Shown: in pieces, positions 11,406-19,819 of the stretch | Layout of the letters: every line of letters starts with the position of its first letter | How positions within the stretch are numbered: position 1 is the first letter of the stretch | Assembly (NCBI GenBank): GCA_030684935.1 | Contig: JAUXXH010000051.1 | Location: 1-64,000, forward strand | DNA length: 64,000 nucleotides | Direction: 5' to 3' | Origin: Pseudolabrys sp. | GTDB taxonomy: Bacteria; Pseudomonadota; Alphaproteobacteria; Rhizobiales; Xanthobacteraceae | Notes under the pieces: model-generated | Seen by the model: only the letters and a program-made list of their open reading frames with translations | Databases searched by the model: none | Told to the model about the DNA's origin: nothing | Translations under genes and position numbers: made by a program

Positions 11406-11669
11406 TCAGCGGCTCTGAACGGCACGCCGCCGCGGCCGGGGGGCCGGTTCCCGGGCCACATAATAAGGATTCGCGTTGCAAAACCCGCGATTGCCGCCCA
11501 GCACATCGATCCGGCAGGCCTCGAAGCTGCGGTAGACGCAGGACTCGACGACGTTATTGTACCCGGTATTGACGTAGGAACACCACGGCGCGGTCGGATA
11601 GGCCTGGCTGGACGGGGTTTGGAACAAAAAAGCGGCCGCCACGGCGGCAAAAGCAACGGCATAACGCAT
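11406..11669 (-). CDS. DUF3551 family small secreted protein
   Basis: An 87-residue protein with a signal peptide (residues 1-23, ending SSQAY) and a mature part rich in Tyr, Asn and Cys: PWCSYVNTGYNNVVESCVY, FEACRIDVLGG and GFCNANPYY. Four cysteines in this spacing with the terminal NPYY are characteristic of DUF3551, a family abundant in Bradyrhizobium relatives and of unknown function. The C-terminal tail is Arg/Pro-rich. Being exported with paired cysteines, it could be a client of the nearby DsbB system, but that is only inference. It is monocistronic and divergent from the proX gene. Confidence 0.8.
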   Translation of the reverse strand: MRYAVAFAAVAAAFLFQTPSSQAYPTAPWCSYVNTGYNNVVESCVYRSFEACRIDVLGGNRGFCNANPYYVAREPAPRPRRRAVQSR

Positions 11670-11735
11670 GATGGCTTCTCACTCCTGTTGTGGCCTGTTC
11701 CGCCTAGCACCTAATCCTTCCGGGTTCGTGTAACA

Positions 11736-12251
11736 ATGGCGGCAACGCCCGGCGACCTGTTCGCGGCGCTCGACGCGCTCGGCATCCCGCACCGCACCGT
11801 ACAGCATCCACCGCTGTTCACGGTCGAGCAGAGCCGGACACTGCGCGGCCAGATCCCGGGCGGCCACAGCAAGAACCTGTTCCTCCGCGACAAGAAGCAA
11901 TCGCTGTTTCTGGTGGTGACCCTGGAGGACGCCGACATCGACCTGAAGGGCCTGCACCGGGTGCTCGGCGCCTCAGGCCGGTTTTCGTTCGGCTCGGCCG
12001 ATCTGCTGCGCGAGGTCTGGGGCGTCATTCCCGGCGCGGTGACGCCGTTCGGTGCCATGAACGATCCCGAGGCGCGCGTCAGCGTCGTGCTCGACGCCGC
12101 GCTGATGGCCCACGAGACGGTCAATTTCCATCCGCTGGTCAACACCATGACCACCTCGATCGGCCGCGACGACCTGGTCCGGTTCCTCGAATCGACCGGC
12201 CATCCGCCCCGGATCGAGGCCGTCTCCGGTCTGACGGCCGTGCCTGATTGA
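11736..12251 (+). CDS. proX: ProX/YbaK-type prolyl-tRNA editing protein
   Basis: A 171-residue free-standing editing domain (YbaK/INS-like) that hydrolyses misacylated Ala- or Cys-tRNA(Pro). Typical features are the N-terminal region HRTVQHPPLFTVEQSRTLRG, the conserved lysine in GGHSKNLFLRDKK near residues 43-55, and the GVIPGAVTPFGAMND segment that lines the substrate pocket. Length matches the single-domain ProX/PrdX group. The start at 11736 keeps the first strand. It sits alone, divergent from the DUF3551 gene and 87 bp upstream of the thioredoxin-TPR gene. Confidence 0.88.
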   Translation: MAATPGDLFAALDALGIPHRTVQHPPLFTVEQSRTLRGQIPGGHSKNLFLRDKKQSLFLVVTLEDADIDLKGLHRVLGASGRFSFGSADLLREVWGVIPGAVTPFGAMNDPEARVSVVLDAALMAHETVNFHPLVNTMTTSIGRDDLVRFLESTGHPPRIEAVSGLTAVPD

Positions 12252-12338
12252 CACGATTGCATTCATGGTGCGGATGCCCATTTAATCGGTCACGGAACCG
12301 GGATTGCCCCGCTGAAGGGCCCGAAAACGCGAGGGACT

Positions 12339-13244
12339 ATGCTGCAAAGTGACGGGATGATCGCGGCGGCAGCCGACAGTGCGGTCAAGGACGCGACCAC
12401 GCAAAGCTTCATGAAAGACGTGATCGAGGAATCCAAGGTCCAGCCCGTGCTGGTGGATTTCTGGGCGCCGTGGTGCGGCCCCTGCAAGCAGCTGACGCCG
12501 ATCCTGGAAAAGGCGGTGAAGGCGGCCAAGGGCAAGGTCAAGCTGGTCAAGATGGACATCGACAAGCATCCGGAAGTGCCGGGGCAGATGGGTATCCAGT
12601 CGATTCCGGCGGTCATCGCCTTCTCCAACGGGCAGCCGGTCGATGGCTTCATGGGCGCCCTGCCCGAGAGCCAGGTGATCGCGTTTCTGGAACGGCTGAC
12701 CAAGGGCAAGATCGGCGGCGAGGAACAGGATCTCCTGAAGACCGCCGACGACATGCTGGCCGCCGGCAATGCCGCCGAGGCCGCCGCCATTTTCGGTCAG
12801 TTGCTGACGGAAGACGGCGGCAATGTCGTCGCGCTGGCCGGGTTGGCGCGGTGCTATATCCAGACCGGCGCGCTCGAGCAGGCCAAGCACACGCTGGCGA
12901 TGGTGCCCGACGCAAAGAAGTCCGATTCGGCGGTCGCCGCCGCGCGTGCCGCGCTCGACGTCGCCGAGCAGGCCAAGCTGGTCGGCCCGGCCGACGAGCT
13001 GGAGCGCAAGGTCGCCGCCGATCCGCTCGATCATCAGGCCCGCTTCGATCTGGCTACCGCGCTCAACGCCGCCGGCAAGCGCGCCGAGGCGGCCGAGCAT
13101 CTGCTGTCGATCGTCAAGCGCGACCGCAAATGGAACGAGGATGGCGCCCGCAAGCAGCTGGTGCAGTTTTTCGAAGCCTGGGGCCCGACCGATCCCGCGA
13201 CGCTGGACGGCCGCAAGCGGCTGTCGTCGATATTGTTTTCGTAG
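12339..13244 (+). CDS. Thioredoxin-TPR co-chaperone (CnoX/YbbN-like)
   Basis: A 301-residue cytoplasmic protein with an N-terminal thioredoxin fold (residues about 20-130) and C-terminal tetratricopeptide-like helices (about 135-290), the architecture of YbbN/CnoX, which protects substrates from oxidation and hands them to chaperones. Unlike E. coli YbbN it keeps the canonical redox motif WCGPC (C46, C49), so it is probably an active thiol oxidoreductase, as in Caulobacter CnoX. The start 12339 follows an AGGGACT segment. It precedes a palindromic repeat and the Lon-domain gene. Confidence 0.92.
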   Translation: MLQSDGMIAAAADSAVKDATTQSFMKDVIEESKVQPVLVDFWAPWCGPCKQLTPILEKAVKAAKGKVKLVKMDIDKHPEVPGQMGIQSIPAVIAFSNGQPVDGFMGALPESQVIAFLERLTKGKIGGEEQDLLKTADDMLAAGNAAEAAAIFGQLLTEDGGNVVALAGLARCYIQTGALEQAKHTLAMVPDAKKSDSAVAAARAALDVAEQAKLVGPADELERKVAADPLDHQARFDLATALNAAGKRAEAAEHLLSIVKRDRKWNEDGARKQLVQFFEAWGPTDPATLDGRKRLSSILFS

Positions 13245-13269
13245 CCGGCGAGGCGCGCCGCAGGCGTTC

Positions 13270-13386
13270 TATCCGTTATCCCGAGGCGGCCGCGCAGCGG
13301 CCCTCGTAGGATGAACGGCCCGTTTCGTCGAGGCTGTGGCCGTCGCCCTTCGAGGCTCGCTGCGCTCGCACCTCAGGGTGACGGAT
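13270..13386. repeat. Intergenic repeat, family B
   Basis: The spacer between the thioredoxin-TPR and Lon-domain genes contains GC-rich inverted segments, including CCCTTCGAGGCTCGCTGCG followed by CTCGCACCTCAGGGTGACG, and an upstream arm TATCCCGAGGCGGCCGCGCAG. This style of 'clean-up' repeat is frequent between genes in Bradyrhizobium-like genomes. No second full copy was seen in the window. Confidence 0.5.
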
Positions 13387-13405
13387 CTAGTCACGGAGTC
13401 CAACT

Positions 13406-14080
13406 ATGCCGATGAACGCAGAGTATCGCGGACCGATTGATCTGCCCGGCACCATCCCGGTATTTCCGCTGCCCGGCGCACTGCTGTTGCCGCGCGGGCA
13501 GATGCCGCTGAATATTTTCGAGCCGCGCTATCTGGCCATGATCGACGACGCTTTCCGCGACGGCCATCGGCTGATCGGCATGATTCAGCCGGACCCCACC
13601 CAGGGCGGATCGGACGACAAGCCCGGCCTGTACAAAGTCGGTTGCGCCGGCCGCATCACCCAGCTCGCCGAGAGCGGCGACGGCCGCTATCTGCTCGAAC
13701 TGACCGGCGTTTCCCGTTTCCGCATCGAGGAAGAACTCGCGGTCCTCACAGCCTACCGGCAATGCCGCGTCACCTTTGCGCCGTTCGCCGACGACTTCGT
13801 CGCGCGCAAGGGCGAAAACGACGTCGACCGCAAAGCCGTGCTGCGCGCGCTGACCGCATTCATGACGGCCAATGACCTGAAGGCCGACTGGGAAGGCATC
13901 GAGAGCGCGCCGAACGAGGCGCTGGTCAACGCGCTGTCCATGATGTCGCCTTATGGCCCGGCCGAGAAGCAGGCGCTGCTGGAAGCGCCCGACCTGAAGA
14001 CGCGCGCGGAAATCCTGGTGGCGATCACCGAAATCGAGCTCGCCAAGAATGCTTCCGAGGGCGAGCCGCAGTTGCAGTAA
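13406..14080 (+). CDS. Lon protease N-terminal-like (LonSB domain) protein
   Basis: A 224-residue protein consisting only of the substrate-binding domain found at the N-terminus of Lon protease (PUA-like fold, then a helical part); no ATPase or protease domain is present. Recognisable are [26 protein letters not shown] at the start and the [23 protein letters not shown] segment. Stand-alone LonSB proteins are widespread and may act as adaptors, but their role is not settled. A hairpin followed by five T lies just after the stop, and the Trm112 gene follows 85 bp on. Confidence 0.9.
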   Translation: MPMNAEYRGPIDLPGTIPVFPLPGALLLPRGQMPLNIFEPRYLAMIDDAFRDGHRLIGMIQPDPTQGGSDDKPGLYKVGCAGRITQLAESGDGRYLLELTGVSRFRIEEELAVLTAYRQCRVTFAPFADDFVARKGENDVDRKAVLRALTAFMTANDLKADWEGIESAPNEALVNALSMMSPYGPAEKQALLEAPDLKTRAEILVAITEIELAKNASEGEPQLQ

Positions 14081-14094
14081 TTTGCTGTCGCCGG

Positions 14095-14115
14095 CCCCGC
14101 GGCAGCGGGGTTTTT
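14095..14115 (+). terminator. Rho-independent terminator after the LonSB gene
   Basis: Six-base-pair GC stem CCCCGC / GCGGGG with loop GGCA, followed at once by TTTTT. It begins 15 bp after the LonSB stop codon. Confidence 0.75.
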
Positions 14116-14165
14116 CCTTGTCCCGGGCATGGTATAACCCCGCGGAATTCGCCCGGGAGACCTCC

Positions 14166-14369
14166 ATGTCCATGACGCCCGCCACCGAACGCCCCGCCAG
14201 CGGCGTCGATCCGAAGCTGCTGGAAATTCTGGTCTGCCCGATCACCAAGGGCACGCTGGAGTACGATGCAACCCGGCAGGAGCTGATCTCGCGCAAGGCG
14301 AAGCTCGCCTACCCGATCCGCGACGGCATCCCGATCATGCTGCCGGAAGAAGCGCGCAAGCTGGATTAG
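14166..14369 (+). CDS. Trm112 family protein
   Basis: A 67-residue Trm112-like protein. Bacterial members have the fold of the eukaryotic methyltransferase activator and mostly unknown targets. Characteristic motifs are [17 protein letters not shown] and the C-terminal [18 protein letters not shown] chose ATG 14166, preceded by GGGAGACC, over an upstream in-frame start at 14049 that would overlap the terminator and the preceding gene. Only one Cys remains of the four that bind zinc in some relatives, so it is probably metal-free. Confidence 0.88.
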   Translation: MSMTPATERPASGVDPKLLEILVCPITKGTLEYDATRQELISRKAKLAYPIRDGIPIMLPEEARKLD

Positions 14370-14379
14370 CCGGCCTTGT

Positions 14380-14412
14380 GCTGGATGGCCGGGACAAGCC
14401 CGGCCATGACAA
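14380..14412. repeat. Palindromic repeat, family C (short copy)
   Basis: ATGGCCGGGACAAGCCCGGC followed by CATGAC, an inverted repeat around ACAAG lying between the Trm112 and GST genes. The same core recurs at 47878-47904, and related palindromes with GGGTCAAGCCC cores occur at 15096-15253, 38939-39054 and 61956-62072. Confidence 0.8.
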
Positions 14413-14451
14413 GGTAAAAGCCAAGCGCAAGGAATGGGGAAGGAAAATATT

Positions 14452-15081
14452 ATGATCAAGATCTGGGGCCGCAACACCTCGTCCAACGTGCAGAAGGCGA
14501 TGTGGGCGGTGGGGGAGCTTGGGCTCGCCTACGAACGCATCGATATCGGCGGCGCCTTCGGCATGAACAAAGAGCCGAAGTATCTGGCGATGAATCCGAA
14601 CGGCCTGGTTCCGACGCTTGAAGAAGAAGACGGCTTTCTGCTGTGGGAATCGAATTCCGTGGTGCGCTATCTCGCCGGCAAGCACGACAGGACCGGCGCG
14701 CTGGAGCCGAGAGACGCCAGGCAGCGCGGCCTCGCCAACCAGTGGATGGACTGGCAGCTGACCGTGGTTGGCCCGGCGATCTTTCACGCCTTCTGGGGCC
14801 TGATCCGCACGCCGGAAGAAAAGCGCGACATGGCCGCGATCAAGACGTCGCAGGAGAGGACCACCGAAGCGATGCAGATGCTCGACAAGCAACTGGGCAA
14901 GACCGAATACGTCGCCGGCCCGTCGTTTTCCTACGGCGACATTCCGGTGGGCGTGATGTGCTACCGCTACCGGCAACTGGTGCCGGGCCGGCCGTCAACG
15001 CCGCACCTCGATCGCTGGTACGACGCCATATCCAGCCGCAAGGCGTTCAAGGATGAAGTCGGGAGCGTGCCGCTGAGCTGA
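14452..15081 (+). CDS. Glutathione S-transferase family protein
   Basis: A 209-residue cytosolic GST with an N-terminal thioredoxin-like domain (IKIWGRNTSSNVQKAMWAVG, the NPNGLVPTLEEEDGFLLWES glutathione-binding region including cis-Pro and Glu-Ser) and a C-terminal helical domain. It probably conjugates or reduces electrophiles with glutathione; the substrate cannot be told. Serine residues in RNTSSN take the usual catalytic position. I prefer ATG 14452, with AAGGAAAA just upstream, to ATG 14434, which lies in the ribosome-site region. No operon partners are evident, and palindromic repeats lie on both sides. Confidence 0.9.
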   Translation: MIKIWGRNTSSNVQKAMWAVGELGLAYERIDIGGAFGMNKEPKYLAMNPNGLVPTLEEEDGFLLWESNSVVRYLAGKHDRTGALEPRDARQRGLANQWMDWQLTVVGPAIFHAFWGLIRTPEEKRDMAAIKTSQERTTEAMQMLDKQLGKTEYVAGPSFSYGDIPVGVMCYRYRQLVPGRPSTPHLDRWYDAISSRKAFKDEVGSVPLS

Positions 15082-15095
15082 ACGATTGATGCCTA

Positions 15096-15253
15096 CCCGC
15101 CGTCATTGCCGGGCAACCGGGTCCGGCCTTTGGCCGGCCCGGCCGTGACACTTGACCCGGCAATCCATGATGGCGATTGGCGGCACAAGGCCTCGCAAGG
15201 TTTCGAGGCGAAGCGACTCGTCATAGATACCCGGGTCAAGCCCGGGCATGACA
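15096..15253. repeat. Palindromic repeat, family C (composite copy)
   Basis: A 158-bp composite of two palindromic cores. It starts with CGTCATTGCCGGGCA and TTGACCCGGCAATCCATGA and ends with ACCCGGGTCAAGCCCGGGCA before TGAC, with a variable middle. It separates the GST gene from the convergent ubiquinone hydroxylase gene. Confidence 0.8.
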
Positions 15254-15274
15254 TCGAGAGCCATTGGCGGAACC

Positions 15275-16513
15275 TTACAGCCCCTCGCCCTTCAGCAGCT
15301 TCGGCACCTCGCCGGTGAAGCCGGCCGCCTCGCGGATGAACATGCGCTTGAGCGCCGGTACCCGCTCGACCACGCCGAGGCCGACATCCCGCGCCAGCCG
15401 CAGCACGTCGGACGAGTTCGAGAACAGCCTGTTCAGGCCGTCGGTGGCAACGCCCATCGCCATGGTGTCGAACCGCCGCCAGCGCTGGTAACGCTCGAGC
15501 ACGTCAGGCGCGCCAATATCGAGCCCGAGCCGCGCTGCATCGGCAACCGCTTCGGCCAGCGCCGCGACATCGCGCAGGCCCATGTTGAGCCCCTGCCCGG
15601 CAATCGGATGTATGATGTGCGCGGCATCGCCGATCAGCGCCAGCCGGTCGCCGATGAATTCGCGCGCCGTGAACAGCCCGAGAGGGAAGGCGCGCCGCGG
15701 CCCGATCACCTCGAGGTCGCCGAGATGCAGGCCGAAGCGCTTTTCCAGTTCGACAAGAAACTCGTCGTCGGGAAGCGCGATAACCCGCTCGGCCTCGCGC
15801 GCGGCTTCGGTCCAGACGATCGAAACGCGCTTGCCGGTGAGCGGCAGGATTGCGAACGGTCCGGCGGGCAGGAAATGCTCCTCGGCGCGGCCCTTGTGGT
15901 CGCGTTCATGCCCGACCGTGGTGACAATGGCCGACTGATTGTAATTCCAGCCATGGGTGGCGATGCCGGCCTGGTCGCGGATGCGCGAGCGCGCGCCGTC
16001 GGCGCCGGCCAGCAGACGCGCGGAAATGACGTCGCCATCGGCCAGCGACACGTCGATGCTGGACGCGGACGGCGGATGCGCGAATGACTCGACCGACGAC
16101 GCCCGCAGTTCGATTCCGAGTTGCTTCGCCTTGGTCACCAGCGCGTCGACCAGATGGCGGTTCTCGATCATGTGCGCGAACGGCTCGCCGGGCTCGACCT
16201 CGCCGCCGAAGGTGAGGAAGGTCGGCCGCACCGCGTCATCGAGCTTGGAGTCAGTCACCACCATGTCAAGGATCGGCTGCGCATTGGCGTCGACCGCGTC
16301 CCAGACCTCGATCGCCTCGAACAGCCGTCGCGCGGCGGCGGCGATGGCCGAGGCGCGCGGGTCCTTTGACGTCTCGTTGCCGAGCGCGGGATCGATCACC
16401 GTGATGGAAAAGGTTTGGCCGAGGCCCTGACGCAGCGCGATGGCCAGCGCCAGACCGGCGAAGCCGGCGCCGCCGATCACCACATCGCGCTGCTGTTTTT
16501 GCGTTGCCGCCAT
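15275..16513 (-). CDS. UbiH/UbiF/Coq6-family FAD-dependent hydroxylase
   Basis: A 412-residue flavoprotein monooxygenase of ubiquinone biosynthesis, which hydroxylates the polyprenylated aromatic ring. The three family fingerprints are present: the N-terminal dinucleotide site VVIGGAGFAGLALAIAL, the DG motif in LLAGADGARSRIRD, and GDAAHIIHPIAGQGLNMGLRD, which closes the FAD pocket. Alphaproteobacteria often use a single UbiL or UbiM-like enzyme for several ring positions, so which carbon it attacks is uncertain. I chose ATG 16513 (MAATQK); the frame is open to 16543 but those extra residues are unlike the family. It is monocistronic. Confidence 0.9.
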   Translation of the reverse strand: MAATQKQQRDVVIGGAGFAGLALAIALRQGLGQTFSITVIDPALGNETSKDPRASAIAAAARRLFEAIEVWDAVDANAQPILDMVVTDSKLDDAVRPTFLTFGGEVEPGEPFAHMIENRHLVDALVTKAKQLGIELRASSVESFAHPPSASSIDVSLADGDVISARLLAGADGARSRIRDQAGIATHGWNYNQSAIVTTVGHERDHKGRAEEHFLPAGPFAILPLTGKRVSIVWTEAAREAERVIALPDDEFLVELEKRFGLHLGDLEVIGPRRAFPLGLFTAREFIGDRLALIGDAAHIIHPIAGQGLNMGLRDVAALAEAVADAARLGLDIGAPDVLERYQRWRRFDTMAMGVATDGLNRLFSNSSDVLRLARDVGLGVVERVPALKRMFIREAAGFTGEVPKLLKGEGL

Positions 16514-16726
16514 GGCATTCCCTAACCCGGTTCTATGGCGCACCGCAAAATGTCGCGGACGCCGGACGCTACCCTAGTCTATTCAAGTACTTGGCCGCCG
16601 TCTGTGTAAATTTGGCGCAGGCCCACACACGGAACGCATACTGGTTTAAAGTTTTGCCGTTCGGGGACTCAGAAAAGGTCCGGAACGCCGGCCTTTGGTC
16701 CCTCACCAGCGAAGGAGGGCAATTCG

Positions 16727-16831
16727 ATGCCGATCGACACCGACTCCCGCCAGAGCAGCACGAAACAGGCCCTGATCTGGGCTGCCGCCATGATCGCCGG
16801 CGTCGGCGTGGTGGCGTATTTCGCCGTCTAG
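16727..16831 (+). CDS. 34-residue single-TM small protein
   Basis: A very short gene with a strong ribosome site (GAAGGAGGGC, 6 bp before the ATG). The product starts MPIDTDSRQSSTKQ, then has one hydrophobic helix of about 18 residues (ALIWAAAMIAGVGVVAYF) and stops. A short polar N-terminus plus one helix suggests an inner-membrane microprotein. It lies in the 490-bp gap between the ubiquinone hydroxylase and tesB, which has a lower-GC upstream part suitable for a promoter. No function can be assigned. Confidence 0.6.
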   Translation: MPIDTDSRQSSTKQALIWAAAMIAGVGVVAYFAV

Positions 16832-17004
16832 GGCGGACCCGCCGGCGCGTCGCCGGTTACGTACATTCACGGGGATCGCGGGCGGCAGGCATCTCTGCCG
16901 CCCGGCATGTTTCCAGGCCAGAGCCGCGTGGCGCGCGCGCCATCTTGACTCTGCACCGGCGAGCAGCGTCATTGGCGACTGTTCCGCCCCGAAAGTCTGG
17001 ATCC

Positions 17005-17874
17005 ATGTCCACCGCAGTCCAGGACCTGCTCGCCATCCTCGATCTCGAGCCCCTGGACGTGAACCTGTTTCGCGGCCGCTCGCCGCAGGTCGGCTGGCAG
17101 CGTGTGTTCGGCGGTCAGGTGATCGGTCAGGCGCTGGTGGCCGCGGTCCGCACGGTCGATGTCAGCCGTCCGCCGCATTCGATGCACGCCTATTTCCTGC
17201 TGCCGGGCGATCCGAAAGTACCGATTATCTACGACGTCGACCGCATGCGCGACGGCAAAAGCTTCACCACGCGGCGGGTTACCGCGCGCCAGCACGGCCA
17301 GCCGATCTTCTCGATGCTGGCATCGTTTCACGCCAACGAGGCCGAAGGGCTCGATCATCAGGCGACGATGCCGGATGTGCCGCCGCCGGAAAGCCTGCCG
17401 AGCGAAGCCGAGGTGCGCGAGAAAATCCTGCCGACTATGCCCGATCCGGTGCGGCGCTATTACGAGCGCGAGCGTCCTGTCGAATTGCGTCCGGTCGAGT
17501 TCGAACGCTACCGCGGCAAGAAATTTCCCGATGGCCGCTTCCATGTCTGGATCAAGTCGACCGGCCGGCTGCCGGACGATCCGGCCATCCATCAATGCGT
17601 GCTGGCCTACACGTCCGACATGGGCCTGCTCGATACGGCGCTGGTGGCGCATGGCCGCACGCTGTTCGAAAAAGAATTCATGGCCGCCAGCCTCGATCAT
17701 GCACTGTGGCTGCACCGGCCATTCCGCGCCGACGAATGGCTGCTTTACGCGCAGGATTCGCCCAATCTGCATGGCTCGCGCGGTTTCTCACGCGGTCTCA
17801 TCTTCAAGCGCGACGGCACCCTGGTGGCCTCGGTGGCCCAGGAAGGTCTGGTGCGCCTGCGGCGGGAGCCGTGA
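17005..17874 (+). CDS. tesB: Acyl-CoA thioesterase II
   Basis: A 289-residue double hot-dog thioesterase that hydrolyses acyl-CoA to free fatty acid and CoA. Family landmarks are LFRGRSPQVGWQRVFGGQV at the N-terminus, RPPHSMHAYFLLPGDPKVPI in the first hot-dog, and HRPFRADEWLLYAQDSP in the second, which contains the conserved catalytic Asp; SRGFSRGLIFKRDGTLVASV lies near the end. The frame is open upstream to 16504, but MSTAVQDLL at 17005 is the normal start. The stop is 1 bp before the DUF2927 start, so the two genes are probably cotranscribed. Confidence 0.94.
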   Translation: MSTAVQDLLAILDLEPLDVNLFRGRSPQVGWQRVFGGQVIGQALVAAVRTVDVSRPPHSMHAYFLLPGDPKVPIIYDVDRMRDGKSFTTRRVTARQHGQPIFSMLASFHANEAEGLDHQATMPDVPPPESLPSEAEVREKILPTMPDPVRRYYERERPVELRPVEFERYRGKKFPDGRFHVWIKSTGRLPDDPAIHQCVLAYTSDMGLLDTALVAHGRTLFEKEFMAASLDHALWLHRPFRADEWLLYAQDSPNLHGSRGFSRGLIFKRDGTLVASVAQEGLVRLRREP

Positions 17875-17875
17875 C

Positions 17876-18658
17876 ATGATCGCCGTCATTGCGCTGGCGA
17901 TGCTTCTGTTTGTCGCCGATCATGCCGGCGCCGCCTCAGGCCGGCAACCGCCGCCGCCGGGCGCTTTCAAGGGCGCCCCGTCGCAACTCACACGGTTCAC
18001 CACCGCCGAGTTGACGCGCGGCTTCCTCGCACTGGCCTTCGGCTCCGACCTGCGTATCGGCGCGGCCCCGGTCGGTATCCGCCGCTTCGACCGGCCGATC
18101 CAGCTTCAGATCATCCCTGGCGGCAGCGTCGACCGTACGGCGGCGATGCGGCGCATTGTCGAGGACTACGCAAGCCGGGTTCCCGGTCTCCAGCTCAGCC
18201 TGGCGGCCGAAGGCGCACCGGCCGACATCGAGGTCCGGCTGATCGACGAGAAGAATTTCCGTGCCGCGCTGCAGGCGGCCTTCGGCGTCAACGTCGCCAA
18301 AGCGTTTATCGCCCGCACCGACCCGCAATGCATGACCAGCGTCAAATCGAGTGTCGAGGGCGTGATCCTGAGTTCGGTCACCTTCATCATCGTCGACAAA
18401 GGCGACGCGGTGTTTCTCGATTGCGCCTATCACGAGTTGCTGCACGCCTTCGGGCTGTCGAACCACGACCAGAAAAACCCCTGGACCACGCTCAACCAGA
18501 ACCGGATGGTCGGTTATCTCACCGTCTATGACAGCGCCCTGCTCACGGTGCTGTACGACCCGCGCATCCCTCCGGGCATGACGCGTGCCCGGGCGCGCGC
18601 GGCCCTGCCGGCGGTCATCGAAGACCTCAAGCTTGCCGTGCCGGCGCGCGGCCGGTAA
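17876..18658 (+). CDS. DUF2927 family predicted exported metalloprotease-like protein
   Basis: A 260-residue protein with a signal peptide (residues 1-19, MIAVIALAMLLFVADHAGAA) and a body matching DUF2927. It contains YHELLHAFGLSNH near residue 185, an HExxH-type zinc-site motif with a third His downstream, so a zinc-dependent peptidase is plausible; no substrate is known. The start ATG 17876 directly follows the tesB stop codon. The frame is open much further upstream inside tesB, which is a shadow extension. The link to acyl-CoA hydrolysis is positional only. Confidence 0.8.
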   Translation: MIAVIALAMLLFVADHAGAASGRQPPPPGAFKGAPSQLTRFTTAELTRGFLALAFGSDLRIGAAPVGIRRFDRPIQLQIIPGGSVDRTAAMRRIVEDYASRVPGLQLSLAAEGAPADIEVRLIDEKNFRAALQAAFGVNVAKAFIARTDPQCMTSVKSSVEGVILSSVTFIIVDKGDAVFLDCAYHELLHAFGLSNHDQKNPWTTLNQNRMVGYLTVYDSALLTVLYDPRIPPGMTRARARAALPAVIEDLKLAVPARGR

Positions 18659-18719
18659 GCGGCGCCGGTCTGGCCTGACCCGCACTTTGTGCTTTAATGG
18701 GGAGGCCGCGAACCGCTAG

Positions 18720-19097
<378 letters not shown>

Positions 19098-19326
19098 CGA
19101 TTAGGTTCTGGCCGGCGGGCCGCGACCTCAAAGCCTCTGAAAATTCAGGAAGTTTTGACCTAACGCGCGACAAATGACAGGGCGCGCCAAGGACTGGCTA
19201 TTTTTTAGGCATAGTGGTGTAATCTTGGCGTGACATTGTGCTGAGGCTATCGGCGGTATTCTGGTCCCGCCGCCTGCTCTTTGATTCCACCTTTCAAATC
19301 AAACGCATAGCTTCTCCGCGGCCATC

Positions 19327-19342
19327 TGGCACGGCGTTTGAT
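19327..19342 (+). promoter_or_regulatory. Sigma-54 (RpoN) promoter for glnK-amtB
   Basis: TGGCACG-GCGT-TTGAT matches the -24/-12 consensus TGGCACG-N4-TTGCA at all but one key base, with exact spacing. It lies about 105 bp before the glnK start, leaving a 5' leader of roughly 90 nt. RpoN/NtrC control of glnK-amtB is well established in proteobacteria. The rest of the 349-bp gap (19098-19446) shows no gene. No convincing NtrC palindrome was found upstream. Confidence 0.75.
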
Positions 19343-19419
19343 TCTATTAACGCAGCCCTGCCTGCCAAGCATGCTTTCAGGCCGGGCCCAGTGAACCTGC
19401 CCGCACTGCGTGAATGTAA

Positions 19420-19785
<366 letters not shown>

Positions 19786-19819
19786 TAACCCACACCGCAA
19801 AACAATTCGGAGTTAGACC

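Noticed and set aside
19228-19246. A second sigma-54-like match, TGGCGTGACATTGTGC, upstream of glnK
   Set aside because: Spacing between the -24 and -12 elements is one base short and the -12 element is poor; the site at 19327 is far better.
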